The notes under the pieces were generated by a model, which had not been told where the DNA came from, did not search any database, and saw nothing but the letters and a program-made list of their open reading frames with translations. A stretch of 51,866 nucleotides of DNA from Fidelibacterota bacterium. GTDB lineage: Bacteria > Fidelibacterota > Marinisomatia > Marinisomatales > TCS55. Made by a program: the position numbers and the translations under genes. Each line of letters starts with the position of its first letter. The first letter of the stretch is position 1. The stretch is from NCBI GenBank assembly GCA_014382015.1, contig JACNKN010000036.1, positions 2,585 through 54,450 of the forward strand, read 5' to 3'. Positions 32,927 to 42,375 of the stretch are shown one piece after another.

Positions 32927-33078
32927 ATCCTGTTGAACCCCCATGGGGTTCTCAGGTGGTTTATATTGTTTTCTATAAACATAGAATCCCTAACAGGATT
33001 CAACTATTTGCAGGACTCCGGAGGAGTCAAATGTTTATAGAAAAAATGAATGAAGGGAATCCAACGCCGTAGGTGTTG
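32927..33078. repeat. Cluster of intergenic hairpin repeats
   Basis: The 266-base gap between 32871 and 33138 is built of inverted repeats. ATCCTGTT (32927) pairs with AACAGGAT (32992). GAACCCC (32935) pairs with GGGGTTC (32945). TTCTATAAACAT (32971) pairs with ATGTTTATAGAA (33031), 12 bases with no mismatch. GACTCC (33014) pairs with GGAGTC (33023), and CAACGCC (33062) pairs with GGTGTTG (33072) with one G-T. Such nested hairpins with a TTTATAGAA core resemble dispersed intergenic repeats of Bacteroidetes-type genomes. No coding frame or T-run terminator is seen. Confidence 0.6.
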
Positions 33079-33137
33079 AATATCTTGGTCGTGTTTTATC
33101 ATGTTTAATTCAATAAATTCATAGTTCTAAGCAATCT

Positions 33138-33773
33138 TTATTTAAGATATTCCGGAATACCTATACTATCAGGTAAAACAGGGTCGGGAATGAGTGTCCC
33201 TTTTTTTAATTCGGTAGGCAAAATTCCCGCCCAAACAGGTAATGCATAGTCTTCATCATCGTCTCCAGGAGGGCCAGTCCGAATTTTGGCCGATGCTTCT
33301 TCTAAGGATATTGAAATAACAGTAGTCGCTTCCATTTCTTTTTTATTCGGTTCCCGTACATCATTCCATCGATTCGGGACTAAATGGTCACTCACTGCTT
33401 TGAGTGCATCCCATTTTTCTCTTTCATCTTCAACAAGATCACCTTTGCCGAAAACCACAACGGATCGATAATTCAACGAATGGTGAAATGCTGATCGAGC
33501 CAGTACAATGCCATCTATTAATGTAATAGTAACACAAATATTGTTTTCACCCGGAATAGATTTAAGCAAACGGCTGGCGGCGGACCCATGGATATATAAT
33601 GTATCCTTCACCCGTGCATGAATTGTGGGGATAACCACGGGGCTGCAATTGTGGTTGATACCCACATGGCAATAAAGTGCTTCATCTATAATTGGGTAAA
33701 TGGTTTCTTTATCGTAATGACCCCGTTCAGGGATACGCCGGACCCGAGTTCGATCTGTTTTAAATGTATTCAT
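33138..33773 (-). CDS. Pyridoxamine 5'-phosphate oxidase-like split-barrel flavoprotein
   Basis: A 211-residue protein. The start at 33773 (MNTFKTDRTRVRRIPERGHYD) gives the natural N-terminus; a longer frame adds a hydrophobic stretch with no support. The RxRRxPERGHYDxETIYPIIDEA opening, the strand HVGINHNCSPVVIPTIHA, and the HGSAASRLLKSI segment match the FMN-binding split-barrel family related to NimA and PNPOx-like proteins. So do LARSAFHHSLNYRSVVVFG and the C-terminal PVWAGILP. Members bind FMN, F420 or haem. The substrate is unknown. It is divergent from polA. Confidence 0.85.
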   Translation of the reverse strand: MNTFKTDRTRVRRIPERGHYDKETIYPIIDEALYCHVGINHNCSPVVIPTIHARVKDTLYIHGSAASRLLKSIPGENNICVTITLIDGIVLARSAFHHSLNYRSVVVFGKGDLVEDEREKWDALKAVSDHLVPNRWNDVREPNKKEMEATTVISISLEEASAKIRTGPPGDDDEDYALPVWAGILPTELKKGTLIPDPVLPDSIGIPEYLK

Positions 33774-33888
33774 TTGATTCTTAATATTTTTGATAAAAAA
33801 GGAGTATCCAATATGGGCAGAAAATTTTACGAAAAGCAAAAGTTTTGTCCATCATCATTATTATAAAATCCTTTAACTTTAAGGCTCC

Positions 33889-36606
33889 ATGCCAGATAAT
33901 AAATCTAATAGAAAACGGTTATTTCTTATTGACGGTTTTGCCATGCTGTATCGGGCCCACTTTGCCATGATCCGAAATCCATTGATAAACAGCAAGGGAA
34001 TGCATACATCTGCTTTGTTTGGTTTTACCAATCAGGTGTTAAAATTATTAAGGCAGGAAAAACCAGAATATCTCATGGCAGCATTTGATTCCTCAGAAAA
34101 AACATTTCGCCATAAACGGTATCCTGAATACAAGGCAACCCGTGAAAAGATGCCGGAGGAAATGCAGGATCAACTTCCCTATTTATGGAAATTAATGGAA
34201 GCAATGCGAATTCCCACTTTGGTACGGCCGGGTTTTGAAGCGGATGATATTATTGGCACGTTGGCAAAGCGCGGAGATGAAAATGGGTTTGATGTATATA
34301 TAGTGAGTGGTGATAAAGATTTTATGCAATTGATTAATGACCATATTTTTCTTTATTCACCTTCAGGTAGACAAATGGATACCAAAATATATGATCGAAA
34401 TGGTGTCATTGAAAAATGGGGACTTCCACCTGAGAAAATTATTGACCTATTGGGGCTTATGGGAGATTCATCCGATAATGTTCCTGGCGTCATGGGCGTT
34501 GGCAAAAAAACGGCCGTAAAATTGTTAAATGAATATGGAACATTAGAAAAGGCTTTGGATCATGCGGATGAAGTGAAAAACAAACGCGCCAGAGAAGGAC
34601 TCCAAAATTGTAGAAAAGAGGCTTTATTAAGTCAGGAATTAGTGACGATAGACACCCAAATGGATATTGAGGAAAATTTCGAAGCCATGGCCACGAATGG
34701 TTTTGATGTAAATGCAATGGATGAAATTTTTCGTGAATTAGAATTTCAGGCATTGCAAAATCAATTAAACGCATTTCAAGGAGAAGTACCCACCCAGGAA
34801 GATCGACCTGAAAAAGATTATAAAGCATTTTTAACATTGGATGAATTGAGATCATTTGTGAATGGATTGAAAAAGGGTGAATGGCTTTCCTTTGACTTGG
34901 AAACGACTTCAGTTGAACCCATGCGATGCGATATTGTTGGATTCTCATTTTCTACAAAAGCGAATACAGGTGTGTATATTCCCATTTTATATAAAGAAAA
35001 AGAAGCAAATCTTTTTGATGATACGCTCACCTCTGTTTTAGGCATCATTAAACCTATGTTGGAAGATGCATCTATTCCCAAAACGGGACAGAATATCAAA
35101 TTTGATGCATTAATTATGAAAAGGCATGGAATTGATGTAAACGGAATCAAATTTGATACATTATTGGCGGCCCATTTACTCAAACCGGAATCCAGATCAT
35201 TAAAGTTAGATAATCTAAGTTTGGAAAAATTGAATTACCGTATGATTCCCATCGAAGATCTAATTGGAAAAGGTAGAAACCAAATAAACATGGCTGAAGT
35301 TGAATTAGAAAAATGCACCTTTTATGCAGCAGAAGATGCGGATGTGGCGCTTCAACTCACCCATATATTTGAAAAAGAATTGAAAGAAAAAGAGATAGAT
35401 CAATTCTTTTATAATGTAGAAATGCCATTGTTACCCGTCCTCCTTGGAATGGAATTTATAGGAATGTATGTGGATGGCAAAATGCTGGAAACCATGTCTA
35501 TAGATTTGGGGAAGAAAATTGATCGTCTTGTTACCGATATTCAAAAAGAGGCGGGAACAGAGTTCAATGTGAATTCAACGCAGCAACTGGCAAATATTTT
35601 ATTCGATATTAAAGGGTTACCAGAGATAAAAAAGCGATCTACAGCTGAAAATATTCTTCAGCAATTAAAGAATAAAGACCCAATCCCAGGACTTGTCCTT
35701 GAATATCGAAAATTAAATAAACTGAAAAATACTTATGTAGATGCTTTGCCTGTATTGATCCATCCTCAAACGAAAAGAATTCACTCCACTTTTAATCAAA
35801 CGATTGCTTCCACAGGTCGTTTGTCATCCAGTAATCCAAATTTTCAAAATATTCCCATCCGGACAGAAGAAGGAAGGGAAATTCGAAAAGCGTTTCGAAC
35901 TGAAAGGGCAGGTTGGCAAATATTTTCAGCCGATTATTCTCAAATTGAACTTCGAATTATGGCACATTTATCTCAAGATAAAGCATTGGTGGATGCATTT
36001 AACAAAGGTGAAGATATTCATTCAAGGACAGCAGCCGATGTATTTAATATATCCATAGAAGATGTAATACCGGAAATGCGTCGGACGGCAAAAATTGTTA
36101 ATTTTGGATTACTATATGGTGCAGGCCCATTCCGGATGAGCCAGGAATTGGGTATTCCTCAAAAAGAGGCCAAAGCCATTATTGAAGCCTATTTCGAACG
36201 ATATTCTGGCATTAAGAATTATATTGAATCTACGGTGGAGAAAGCTCGAGAATTCCATTATGTTGAAACAATGTTGGGCCGTCGCCGTCCAGTTTGGGAT
36301 ATTGACAGTAAGAATCATCTTCATCGGGAAGCAGCGAAACGAATGGCAATCAATATGCCCATTCAAGGCACCAATGCAGAAATGATTAAATTAGCAATGG
36401 TCGCCATTCAAAAAAAAATCGAATCGGAGAAAATGGAATCAAAGATGGTACTTCAGGTTCATGATGAATTGGTATTCGAAATTCCGAAGGATGAATTAGA
36501 TCACTTAAAATCTTTTGTCATTGTTGAAATGGAAAACGCATTACCCTTATCCGTACCCATTCTGGTGGACTGTGGTAATGGAAAATCTTGGTTTGAGGCC
36601 CATTAA
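33889..36606 (+). CDS. polA: DNA polymerase I
   Basis: A 905-residue repair and replication polymerase with all three domains. The 5' nuclease (residues 1-290) has RLFLIDGFAMLYRAHFA and DDIIGTLAKRG. The 3'-5' exonuclease (about 310-490) retains its metal ligands D336 and E338 in FDLETT, and a YAAEDADVAL block. The polymerase (about 520-905) has motif A DYSQIELR (D682), motif B RRTAKIVNFGLLYGAG and motif C QVHDELVFE (D859). An intact proofreading site is notable because several phyla have lost it. The stop overlaps the start of the ABC ATPase gene by one base. Confidence 0.97.
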   Translation: MPDNKSNRKRLFLIDGFAMLYRAHFAMIRNPLINSKGMHTSALFGFTNQVLKLLRQEKPEYLMAAFDSSEKTFRHKRYPEYKATREKMPEEMQDQLPYLWKLMEAMRIPTLVRPGFEADDIIGTLAKRGDENGFDVYIVSGDKDFMQLINDHIFLYSPSGRQMDTKIYDRNGVIEKWGLPPEKIIDLLGLMGDSSDNVPGVMGVGKKTAVKLLNEYGTLEKALDHADEVKNKRAREGLQNCRKEALLSQELVTIDTQMDIEENFEAMATNGFDVNAMDEIFRELEFQALQNQLNAFQGEVPTQEDRPEKDYKAFLTLDELRSFVNGLKKGEWLSFDLETTSVEPMRCDIVGFSFSTKANTGVYIPILYKEKEANLFDDTLTSVLGIIKPMLEDASIPKTGQNIKFDALIMKRHGIDVNGIKFDTLLAAHLLKPESRSLKLDNLSLEKLNYRMIPIEDLIGKGRNQINMAEVELEKCTFYAAEDADVALQLTHIFEKELKEKEIDQFFYNVEMPLLPVLLGMEFIGMYVDGKMLETMSIDLGKKIDRLVTDIQKEAGTEFNVNSTQQLANILFDIKGLPEIKKRSTAENILQQLKNKDPIPGLVLEYRKLNKLKNTYVDALPVLIHPQTKRIHSTFNQTIASTGRLSSSNPNFQNIPIRTEEGREIRKAFRTERAGWQIFSADYSQIELRIMAHLSQDKALVDAFNKGEDIHSRTAADVFNISIEDVIPEMRRTAKIVNFGLLYGAGPFRMSQELGIPQKEAKAIIEAYFERYSGIKNYIESTVEKAREFHYVETMLGRRRPVWDIDSKNHLHREAAKRMAINMPIQGTNAEMIKLAMVAIQKKIESEKMESKMVLQVHDELVFEIPKDELDHLKSFVIVEMENALPLSVPILVDCGNGKSWFEAH

Positions 36607-37532
36607 TGGAAGCAAGTATTACTCTAAAAAAAGTCGGGAAATTAATCGGAGATAAAACCATTCTTGCCAGTTTAACGTTTGGAATTGAACGGGGATCATT
36701 GGTGGCTATAATAGGTGACAATGAAGCAGGGAAGTCAATGCTTTTAAAAGTAATCTCTGGAATAGAATATCAAGAATATGGCCATGTTTATATCAATGGT
36801 TTAGATTCAAAAAAACGTCGTTTAGACATAATCTCGACTATTGGATTTGTTCCCCATGAGATTGATCTTGATCCTTGGTTAACCCTAGAACAAAATGTTC
36901 GGTTTATGGGGTTTATGTATGGTGTAGATACTGAATCAGTGAATACACGTATGATTCAGTTAGCAAGGGAACTTCATATTATTCCCCATCTCAAAAGAAT
37001 GGTGAAGGATATTTCTCCGGGCATCGTAAAAAAGGGGATGATTCTACGCGCATTGGTTCATGACCCAGACATTTTAATAATGGATGAACCTACGGCTTTC
37101 ATGGATGCCGAATCTTATCGACATACATGGGATTTACTTTTGAGGTTGAAAGGTAAAAAAACGATCTTATATGTGAGTCAATCTCTTTCGGAGGTGGAGG
37201 AAGCTCATGATCGTATTTTGGTTTTGGAGGATGGTATAATATCTTTGGATGGAAGCTTAGATAAACTGTTAGGCAGTACATTTGATTATCATCAGTTTCA
37301 GATTGAATTTGAAGAATTATCTGAGGATTTATTTCAAAAATTATCCCAAGTTCCAAAGGTTAAGAATCCTTCACGAATTGGGAATAGTATTCATTTTTAT
37401 GGTCGCGAAAGAAATGTATTCTTTGCTGTATTAAATGCAGCCGCCTCAGCGGTGATGAAAGATATAAGTGTGAATAAACTGGGTCTCCAAGATTTGATGG
37501 ATGCCAAATTTGCCCGGGATGGAATTCATTGA
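36606..37532 (+). CDS. ABC transporter ATP-binding protein
   Basis: A 308-residue ATPase subunit. Walker A is GDNEAGKSMLLK and Walker B is ILIMDEPTAFMD, followed by an Asp-Ala-Glu and a switch region. The signature that is normally LSGGQ is ISPGIVKK, an unusual form. A C-terminal extension after residue 225 resembles those of ABC-2 type exporters. It is followed by the permease with a 4-base overlap, so the two form a drug/lipid-type exporter pair. Cargo is unknown. It starts inside the polA stop codon. Confidence 0.85.
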   Translation: MEASITLKKVGKLIGDKTILASLTFGIERGSLVAIIGDNEAGKSMLLKVISGIEYQEYGHVYINGLDSKKRRLDIISTIGFVPHEIDLDPWLTLEQNVRFMGFMYGVDTESVNTRMIQLARELHIIPHLKRMVKDISPGIVKKGMILRALVHDPDILIMDEPTAFMDAESYRHTWDLLLRLKGKKTILYVSQSLSEVEEAHDRILVLEDGIISLDGSLDKLLGSTFDYHQFQIEFEELSEDLFQKLSQVPKVKNPSRIGNSIHFYGRERNVFFAVLNAAASAVMKDISVNKLGLQDLMDAKFARDGIH

Positions 37533-38278
37533 TTAAAGCTTTTATACTCAGGCGATATTGGCTCATTCGGCATCGACCAATTGTGACTCTGTCTTTTATG
37601 TTCATTTTTCCATTGTTGATCCATTTTTTTGTCACAATTGTATTGAAAAATGTATTAGTGAATTCCCTGGAACAAATCCCATACGATATTTGGGTTTTTC
37701 CCGGAATTCTACTGCTGATTGCAGCCATAACAGCCAACGCAGTTATTTACAGGGACTTATTTGATTTGCGTGTTCACCAGCGGGCATTCTTGCCGTTGAC
37801 GTTGGCTCCTTTTTCAAAGACCCAGCTCATTCTGGGTTTTTTAGTTATATCCGCAATAGAAGCTACATTTTATGTTTTGGTTGCCATGGGTGTTCTTAAT
37901 TTCTTTTTACCGAAGACATTGAGTGCGTTAGACTATTTCATGATTTTGGTTTTTACACCTATATTTATTTTTATACTTGGAAATATTCTTATAACTTTTT
38001 CACTTTTGATTGATAGGATTACAACCTATTTATCTACGATACTTGTTCTTTTTCTGATCATATTATTTGGTTCGGGTGTTCTGGTAGAGTTGGAATTCTA
38101 TCCAAAAACCATTAGTCTTATTTTATCCAATCTGCCCCTCAGTATGATTTTATATAGTTTAAGAGACATTATTTTTTCCAATCGAGTTGATTGGACTCAA
38201 ATATTCATCCCAATTTTTGTGGCAATTATATGGACTTGGTTTAATGGATTTTTACTTAAAAGAAAATTAAATCAATGA
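37529..38278 (+). CDS. ABC-2 type transporter permease
   Basis: A 249-residue membrane protein with six predicted helices: PIVTLSFMFIFPLLIHFF, VFPGILLLIAAITANAVIY, and others to the C-terminal Trp-rich segment. An amphipathic connecting helix, DLRVHQRAFLPLTLAPFSKTQ, is typical of ABC-2 permeases. The start is TTG 37529 overlapping the ATPase stop. Together they would form an inner-membrane exporter. It overlaps the next gene by 4 bases. Confidence 0.85.
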   Translation: MIKAFILRRYWLIRHRPIVTLSFMFIFPLLIHFFVTIVLKNVLVNSLEQIPYDIWVFPGILLLIAAITANAVIYRDLFDLRVHQRAFLPLTLAPFSKTQLILGFLVISAIEATFYVLVAMGVLNFFLPKTLSALDYFMILVFTPIFIFILGNILITFSLLIDRITTYLSTILVLFLIILFGSGVLVELEFYPKTISLILSNLPLSMILYSLRDIIFSNRVDWTQIFIPIFVAIIWTWFNGFLLKRKLNQ

Positions 38279-38748
38279 AAGCGTATTTATCAGGAGCCAT
38301 GGAGTTCGCCAGTGATGAGGGTGCGGGCTGGCGAGAGGATATGACTTTATGGCTGGATAAAACTGTGGGTCATTCTGTGTATAATCCTGTCCTGGAATCG
38401 GAAGCATTGGTGAAGGAATATGGTGCAGAATCTTACCGTGATTGGAAAAAAAATGATATACAAAAATATTCCGATTTTATTCGTGTATGTGTGAATCGGG
38501 ATATTGATATTGTTCGGAATAAAACAGATTATCTTATCTGTCTATGGGATGAAGGTGTCCTCAAAGGTGCGGGAACCCATGCAGAAGTCACCATTGCATA
38601 TGAATGCGGGAAACCTGTGTATCTGGTGAATAAATTTCCTGTGGAAGATTTAAGCGGATGGATTATGGCTTGCAGTACAGAAATTTTTTCGGAATTCGAT
38701 GAATTAAAAATATTTTTAGCAGATCAATATTCATTAATGCAGGATTAA
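38275..38748 (+). CDS. Nucleoside 2-deoxyribosyltransferase-like protein
   Basis: A 157-residue cytoplasmic protein. The N-terminal AYLSGAMEF, the DIDIVRNKTDYLICLW strand and GAGTHAEVTIAYECGKPVYLV match the nucleoside deoxyribosyltransferase/N-glycosidase superfamily. In these the Glu of the GTxxE motif is the nucleophile that takes the deoxyribosyl group. Members exchange bases or hydrolyse nucleotides. The start overlaps the permease stop. The reaction here is inferred from family only. Confidence 0.8.
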   Translation: MKAYLSGAMEFASDEGAGWREDMTLWLDKTVGHSVYNPVLESEALVKEYGAESYRDWKKNDIQKYSDFIRVCVNRDIDIVRNKTDYLICLWDEGVLKGAGTHAEVTIAYECGKPVYLVNKFPVEDLSGWIMACSTEIFSEFDELKIFLADQYSLMQD

Positions 38749-38757
38749 AAACTAAAT

Positions 38758-39873
38758 ATGGTTGGTCCAAAAGCGATCATTCATCTTGATCGACTTAAAA
38801 CAAACTTTGACTTAATCAAAAACCAAGTAAATGATCCTCCGATTATGGCTGTGGTGAAGGCGAATGGGTATGGCCATGGCGGCGTTGCCTGTGCAAGAGT
38901 GTTAGAATCCTATGGATGCGGGTTTTTTGCCGTTTTTACAATGGATGAAGGGATTGAACTGCGTCAAGCTGGGATTCAGTCAGATATACTGATTTTCAGC
39001 CGAATAGATGCTTCCCGGCTGGAAGAAGCTGTCCAACATCAGTTAACTTTAAATTTATGCCATGAGGTGGATATACCCACTTTAACTCATTTTTTCAAAA
39101 AAAATGGTGTTTGCCCCAAAGTGCATCTAAAAGTGGATACAGGTATGACGCGCCTGGGAATTGACTTGGATGCTGCTGAAAAAATAATACAAAAATTAAA
39201 AAACCATCCGGAGCTACAATGTGAAGGCATTTTTTCACACTTTGCCACAGCCGACGAAGGGGATTTATCTTATGCGCATGAACAGGAATTAAAGTTTAAA
39301 TCTGTTCTGGAAATTGCTGAAAAAATTGGTTATGGGTTTACACATATTCATTTTTCAAACAGTGGTTCTGTCATCAATTTAGATCAAAGTGTTTATAATA
39401 TGGTTCGGGTTGGGATGGTGCTTTATGGTGCATTCCCCTCTCATGAAGTCCCCACAGATATTCCCATTAAGCCTGTCATGGAATTTATAGCACCCATCGT
39501 TACGGTTCGCAATGTACCCGCTGGAACACCGGTGAGTTATGGTGGTGTGTTTACAACAATATCTGAGTCAAATATTGGCGTTATTCAATGTGGTTTTGCT
39601 GACGGAATCCCCCGCCAGTGGTACCAGAAAGGGCACATTATGTTCAAAGGGAATAAATACAAAATTGCCGGGCGCATCTGTATGGATCAATTTATGGTAA
39701 ATTTTGAGGATATTGAACCCGATGTTGGGGAAGAAGTATTGATAATGGGCGATGGTAAAGATGGATGTATCCGTATGGAAGAAATCGCTGAAGCCATTGA
39801 TTCTACCCCTTATGTACTTGCCACGGGGATTGGTGGAAGAACTCAACGAATCTTTCAAGATAAATTCCCATAA
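38758..39873 (+). CDS. alr: Alanine racemase
   Basis: A 371-residue PLP enzyme that makes D-alanine for peptidoglycan. The cofactor lysine is in VVKANGYGHGG near residue 35. KVDTGMTRLGID, HFSNSGSVINLD and NMVRVGMVLYGA follow in the standard order. The C-terminal beta domain has the catalytic tyrosine in TPVSYGG, then GFADGIPR and GRICMDQFMV. Its 371 residues match the family. It sits before a NamZ-type muramidase in a run of envelope genes. Confidence 0.96.
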   Translation: MVGPKAIIHLDRLKTNFDLIKNQVNDPPIMAVVKANGYGHGGVACARVLESYGCGFFAVFTMDEGIELRQAGIQSDILIFSRIDASRLEEAVQHQLTLNLCHEVDIPTLTHFFKKNGVCPKVHLKVDTGMTRLGIDLDAAEKIIQKLKNHPELQCEGIFSHFATADEGDLSYAHEQELKFKSVLEIAEKIGYGFTHIHFSNSGSVINLDQSVYNMVRVGMVLYGAFPSHEVPTDIPIKPVMEFIAPIVTVRNVPAGTPVSYGGVFTTISESNIGVIQCGFADGIPRQWYQKGHIMFKGNKYKIAGRICMDQFMVNFEDIEPDVGEEVLIMGDGKDGCIRMEEIAEAIDSTPYVLATGIGGRTQRIFQDKFP

Positions 39874-39895
39874 ATCGTATTAGATTTCCCCGCTT

Positions 39896-41200
39896 ATGAT
39901 TCGAGAAAACCATATCCGTCCGCATATAATAAATGCCTTTTTATGGTTTTCATTACTCGCAGGGCAGCAATTCAATCATAGCATCGTATTACCCGTTCCC
40001 GATTTATCATTCCATCCTTCTATCTTTTATGGCTTGGATGTGTTAGAACAAATGGATTTCAAACCACTTTATGGTAAGACCATTGGTGTATTTACGAATC
40101 AAACAGCGGTCAATCGTAAGGGAACACATCTTTTGGACTTACTGAAAGCACATCCAAAAATTGATGTGGAAATTATTTTTCTTCCCCAATATGGTCTATT
40201 CGCTGATAAAAATGAACGGTTTAAGATGCAGGGTGATCAGAAGTATGATCCCATATATAAGGCACGGATTGTAGAAGTATTTGGGCGGAATGTGAAACCG
40301 CCGGAATGGTCCATGCGTGGGTTGGATTTAATTTTAATTGACATTCAGGATACGGGCGTTCGCTATTCAACCTATGTGGCAACCATGACCAAAATTCTGG
40401 AAGTTGCCAGTGAATGGAATATGCCGGTGATGCTTTTAGATCGTCCCAATCCATTGAGAGGAGATCGATTGGATGGGCCGGTCGTTCGTCCCCAGTTTCA
40501 ATCATTTGAAGGCTATCATTTGGTCCCAATTCGTCATGGAATGACTTTGGGAGAATTGGCCATTATGGCCAACGAAATGGGATGGATCAAAGATTTAAAG
40601 CGCGCCAACCTCACCGTAATTCCTATGGCGAACTGGAAGCGATCATACTGGCTGGATAAATCTGAACACCCATGGATTAGCCCTCAACCAAAAATACAAA
40701 CCATTCGAACCAATTTAGCTTATGTGGGATTTGGATTGATAGAGGGAACAAATTTAAATGACGGTAGAGGGACAGATCGGCCCTATATGCGTGCCGGTGC
40801 TCCATGGCTTTCGGGACATCATTTAGCTGAAAAACTGATTTTGTTAAATTTACCCGGTGTGGAATTCCGGGTTGTGGAATATGTCCCGCGCAAAAAAGAT
40901 GAAGAAAAGACAGTTCCAATGCATGTGAATAAGGTATGCAGCGGTGTAGATATTTTTATTACCGATCCAAATCGATTTGACCCATTGGCAACGGCTACCG
41001 CTATTATTATTCTGGCAAATCAATTATACCCCCGGGAGTTTCAATGGGATGAATTGAACCGCATTGATATGTTATTTGGTCATAGCCAGTTGCGAGTTTT
41101 TGCTGCTCAGGGAAAACCAGCCAATTACTTGCCGCCGTTATGGCTTAAGGATGTATTGAAATTCAATGAGTTTCGCCAGAAATTTCTGCTTTATCAATAA
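39896..41200 (+). CDS. DUF1343 / NamZ-type exo-beta-N-acetylmuramidase, exported
   Basis: A 434-residue exported protein with a hydrophobic signal segment near residues 10-25. The DUF1343 family is recognised by GVFTNQTAVNRKGTHLLDLL, DLILIDIQDTGVRYSTYV, LLDRPNPLRGDRLDGP and GLIEGTNLNDGRGTDRPY. Characterised NamZ proteins remove N-acetylmuramic acid from the non-reducing end of cell-wall fragments. The common FGPEHG block is here FLPQYGLFADKN, a variation in a usually conserved place. It follows alr by 23 bases. Confidence 0.85.
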   Translation: MIRENHIRPHIINAFLWFSLLAGQQFNHSIVLPVPDLSFHPSIFYGLDVLEQMDFKPLYGKTIGVFTNQTAVNRKGTHLLDLLKAHPKIDVEIIFLPQYGLFADKNERFKMQGDQKYDPIYKARIVEVFGRNVKPPEWSMRGLDLILIDIQDTGVRYSTYVATMTKILEVASEWNMPVMLLDRPNPLRGDRLDGPVVRPQFQSFEGYHLVPIRHGMTLGELAIMANEMGWIKDLKRANLTVIPMANWKRSYWLDKSEHPWISPQPKIQTIRTNLAYVGFGLIEGTNLNDGRGTDRPYMRAGAPWLSGHHLAEKLILLNLPGVEFRVVEYVPRKKDEEKTVPMHVNKVCSGVDIFITDPNRFDPLATATAIIILANQLYPREFQWDELNRIDMLFGHSQLRVFAAQGKPANYLPPLWLKDVLKFNEFRQKFLLYQ

Positions 41201-41203
41201 ATA

Positions 41204-42346
41204 ATGATTCGAAAAATTCTTTCTCTTTTTTTGGTTCTTTATTCCATTTCTATTTCACAAACTCATTTTACCATACCCCAAAATGTGTGGCGAATCAGTA
41301 TCCAAAATGAAATTTCTACAGGAAAGTGGAAGGGGCATGATGGTCAAAATGGATGGAAAGATTTTTCATATCGATTGGATAGCATCGATTATTCAATTAC
41401 CCAGGAATGGAAAAGAAATATCACATCTCAATCTTTTTTAATTGAGTATGGATTTACAGATAATTCCACTTTTATTTTAAAAATACCCAAACTGAAAAAA
41501 TTTAAACAGATTCATTCCTGGTCCATAGCAAATGATACAACTCAATCTGCCATGGATCAGCTCATGGCTCAATATTTCCCCAAATCAAAATCGAATGAAG
41601 GATTGGGTGATGTGACCATGGGGATGAATATTTTATTTTTAGGTAATCCAGCCTGGCGGGGCGGACGAAATAAATATTCTTTGTATGGTGGCTTTGATAT
41701 AACATTGCCATTTGGTGAACGGCAAAAAAAATATCATGGAAAAAATTTGGATGATAATGGAGTTCCAAATCAATTCAAACAACTGCCTATTGGGAATGGA
41801 CTCACCCAATGGCGAATCAAAGTATTCGGTGAATTGTATCGAAAGGTCTGGGGGCGATTGATTAATATCAATTGGTCTGTGAATATGTCGACTTTTAGCA
41901 GAGAAATAATTAATCCACCTATTTCATTTCTCTGGATTGAAAATGTCGGTGCCGATTCAATTTCCCGTGCGATTGGAGATGCGGTGCTTTATGAGCAGGG
42001 AGGGGAAATTTTTGGTGCGATTCAAGGTCAATTAGAAATTTGGCCCCAACGAATATTTTTTTCCGCCGGGATGGATTGGATGTTTTCAGGAAGAGATCAA
42101 TATTTTTCAAACAGCGATGTATGGGACGACTGGATGGTGAAACGACCCAATTATGATACACGAAAAACAGTGGCGACCCAAAGTTTGAAATTGAATATTT
42201 TGAATGTGGACCCGTTTAAACAGATTGGGTCTATACCATTTGAATTGGAACTAGGCGTACGTTGGTTTGTGCCATTCTTAACCTATCATACCTATGGAGT
42301 TACATCATCTTGGGTTCGAATCAGTTCATATTTTCAGGCGTGGTAG
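41204..42346 (+). CDS. Predicted outer-membrane beta-barrel protein
   Basis: A 380-residue exported protein: signal peptide to about residue 19 (SISISQ), then alternating aromatic/polar strands throughout (for example WRISIQNEISTGKW, YSLYGGFDITLPFG, RIFFSAGMDWMFSG). It ends in an aromatic residue (FQAW), the usual signal for barrel insertion. DUF3187-like proteins have this size and pattern. It starts 4 bases after the NamZ gene. No function can be assigned. Confidence 0.65.
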   Translation: MIRKILSLFLVLYSISISQTHFTIPQNVWRISIQNEISTGKWKGHDGQNGWKDFSYRLDSIDYSITQEWKRNITSQSFLIEYGFTDNSTFILKIPKLKKFKQIHSWSIANDTTQSAMDQLMAQYFPKSKSNEGLGDVTMGMNILFLGNPAWRGGRNKYSLYGGFDITLPFGERQKKYHGKNLDDNGVPNQFKQLPIGNGLTQWRIKVFGELYRKVWGRLININWSVNMSTFSREIINPPISFLWIENVGADSISRAIGDAVLYEQGGEIFGAIQGQLEIWPQRIFFSAGMDWMFSGRDQYFSNSDVWDDWMVKRPNYDTRKTVATQSLKLNILNVDPFKQIGSIPFELELGVRWFVPFLTYHTYGVTSSWVRISSYFQAW

Positions 42347-42375
42347 TTATATTCCTTTTCTCATGAGGCAGCCAA

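Noticed and set aside
32872-33137. CRISPR array in the repeat-rich gap
   Set aside because: The repeats are inverted, of different sequence and irregular in spacing. There is no set of identical direct repeats with spacers and no cas gene in the window.
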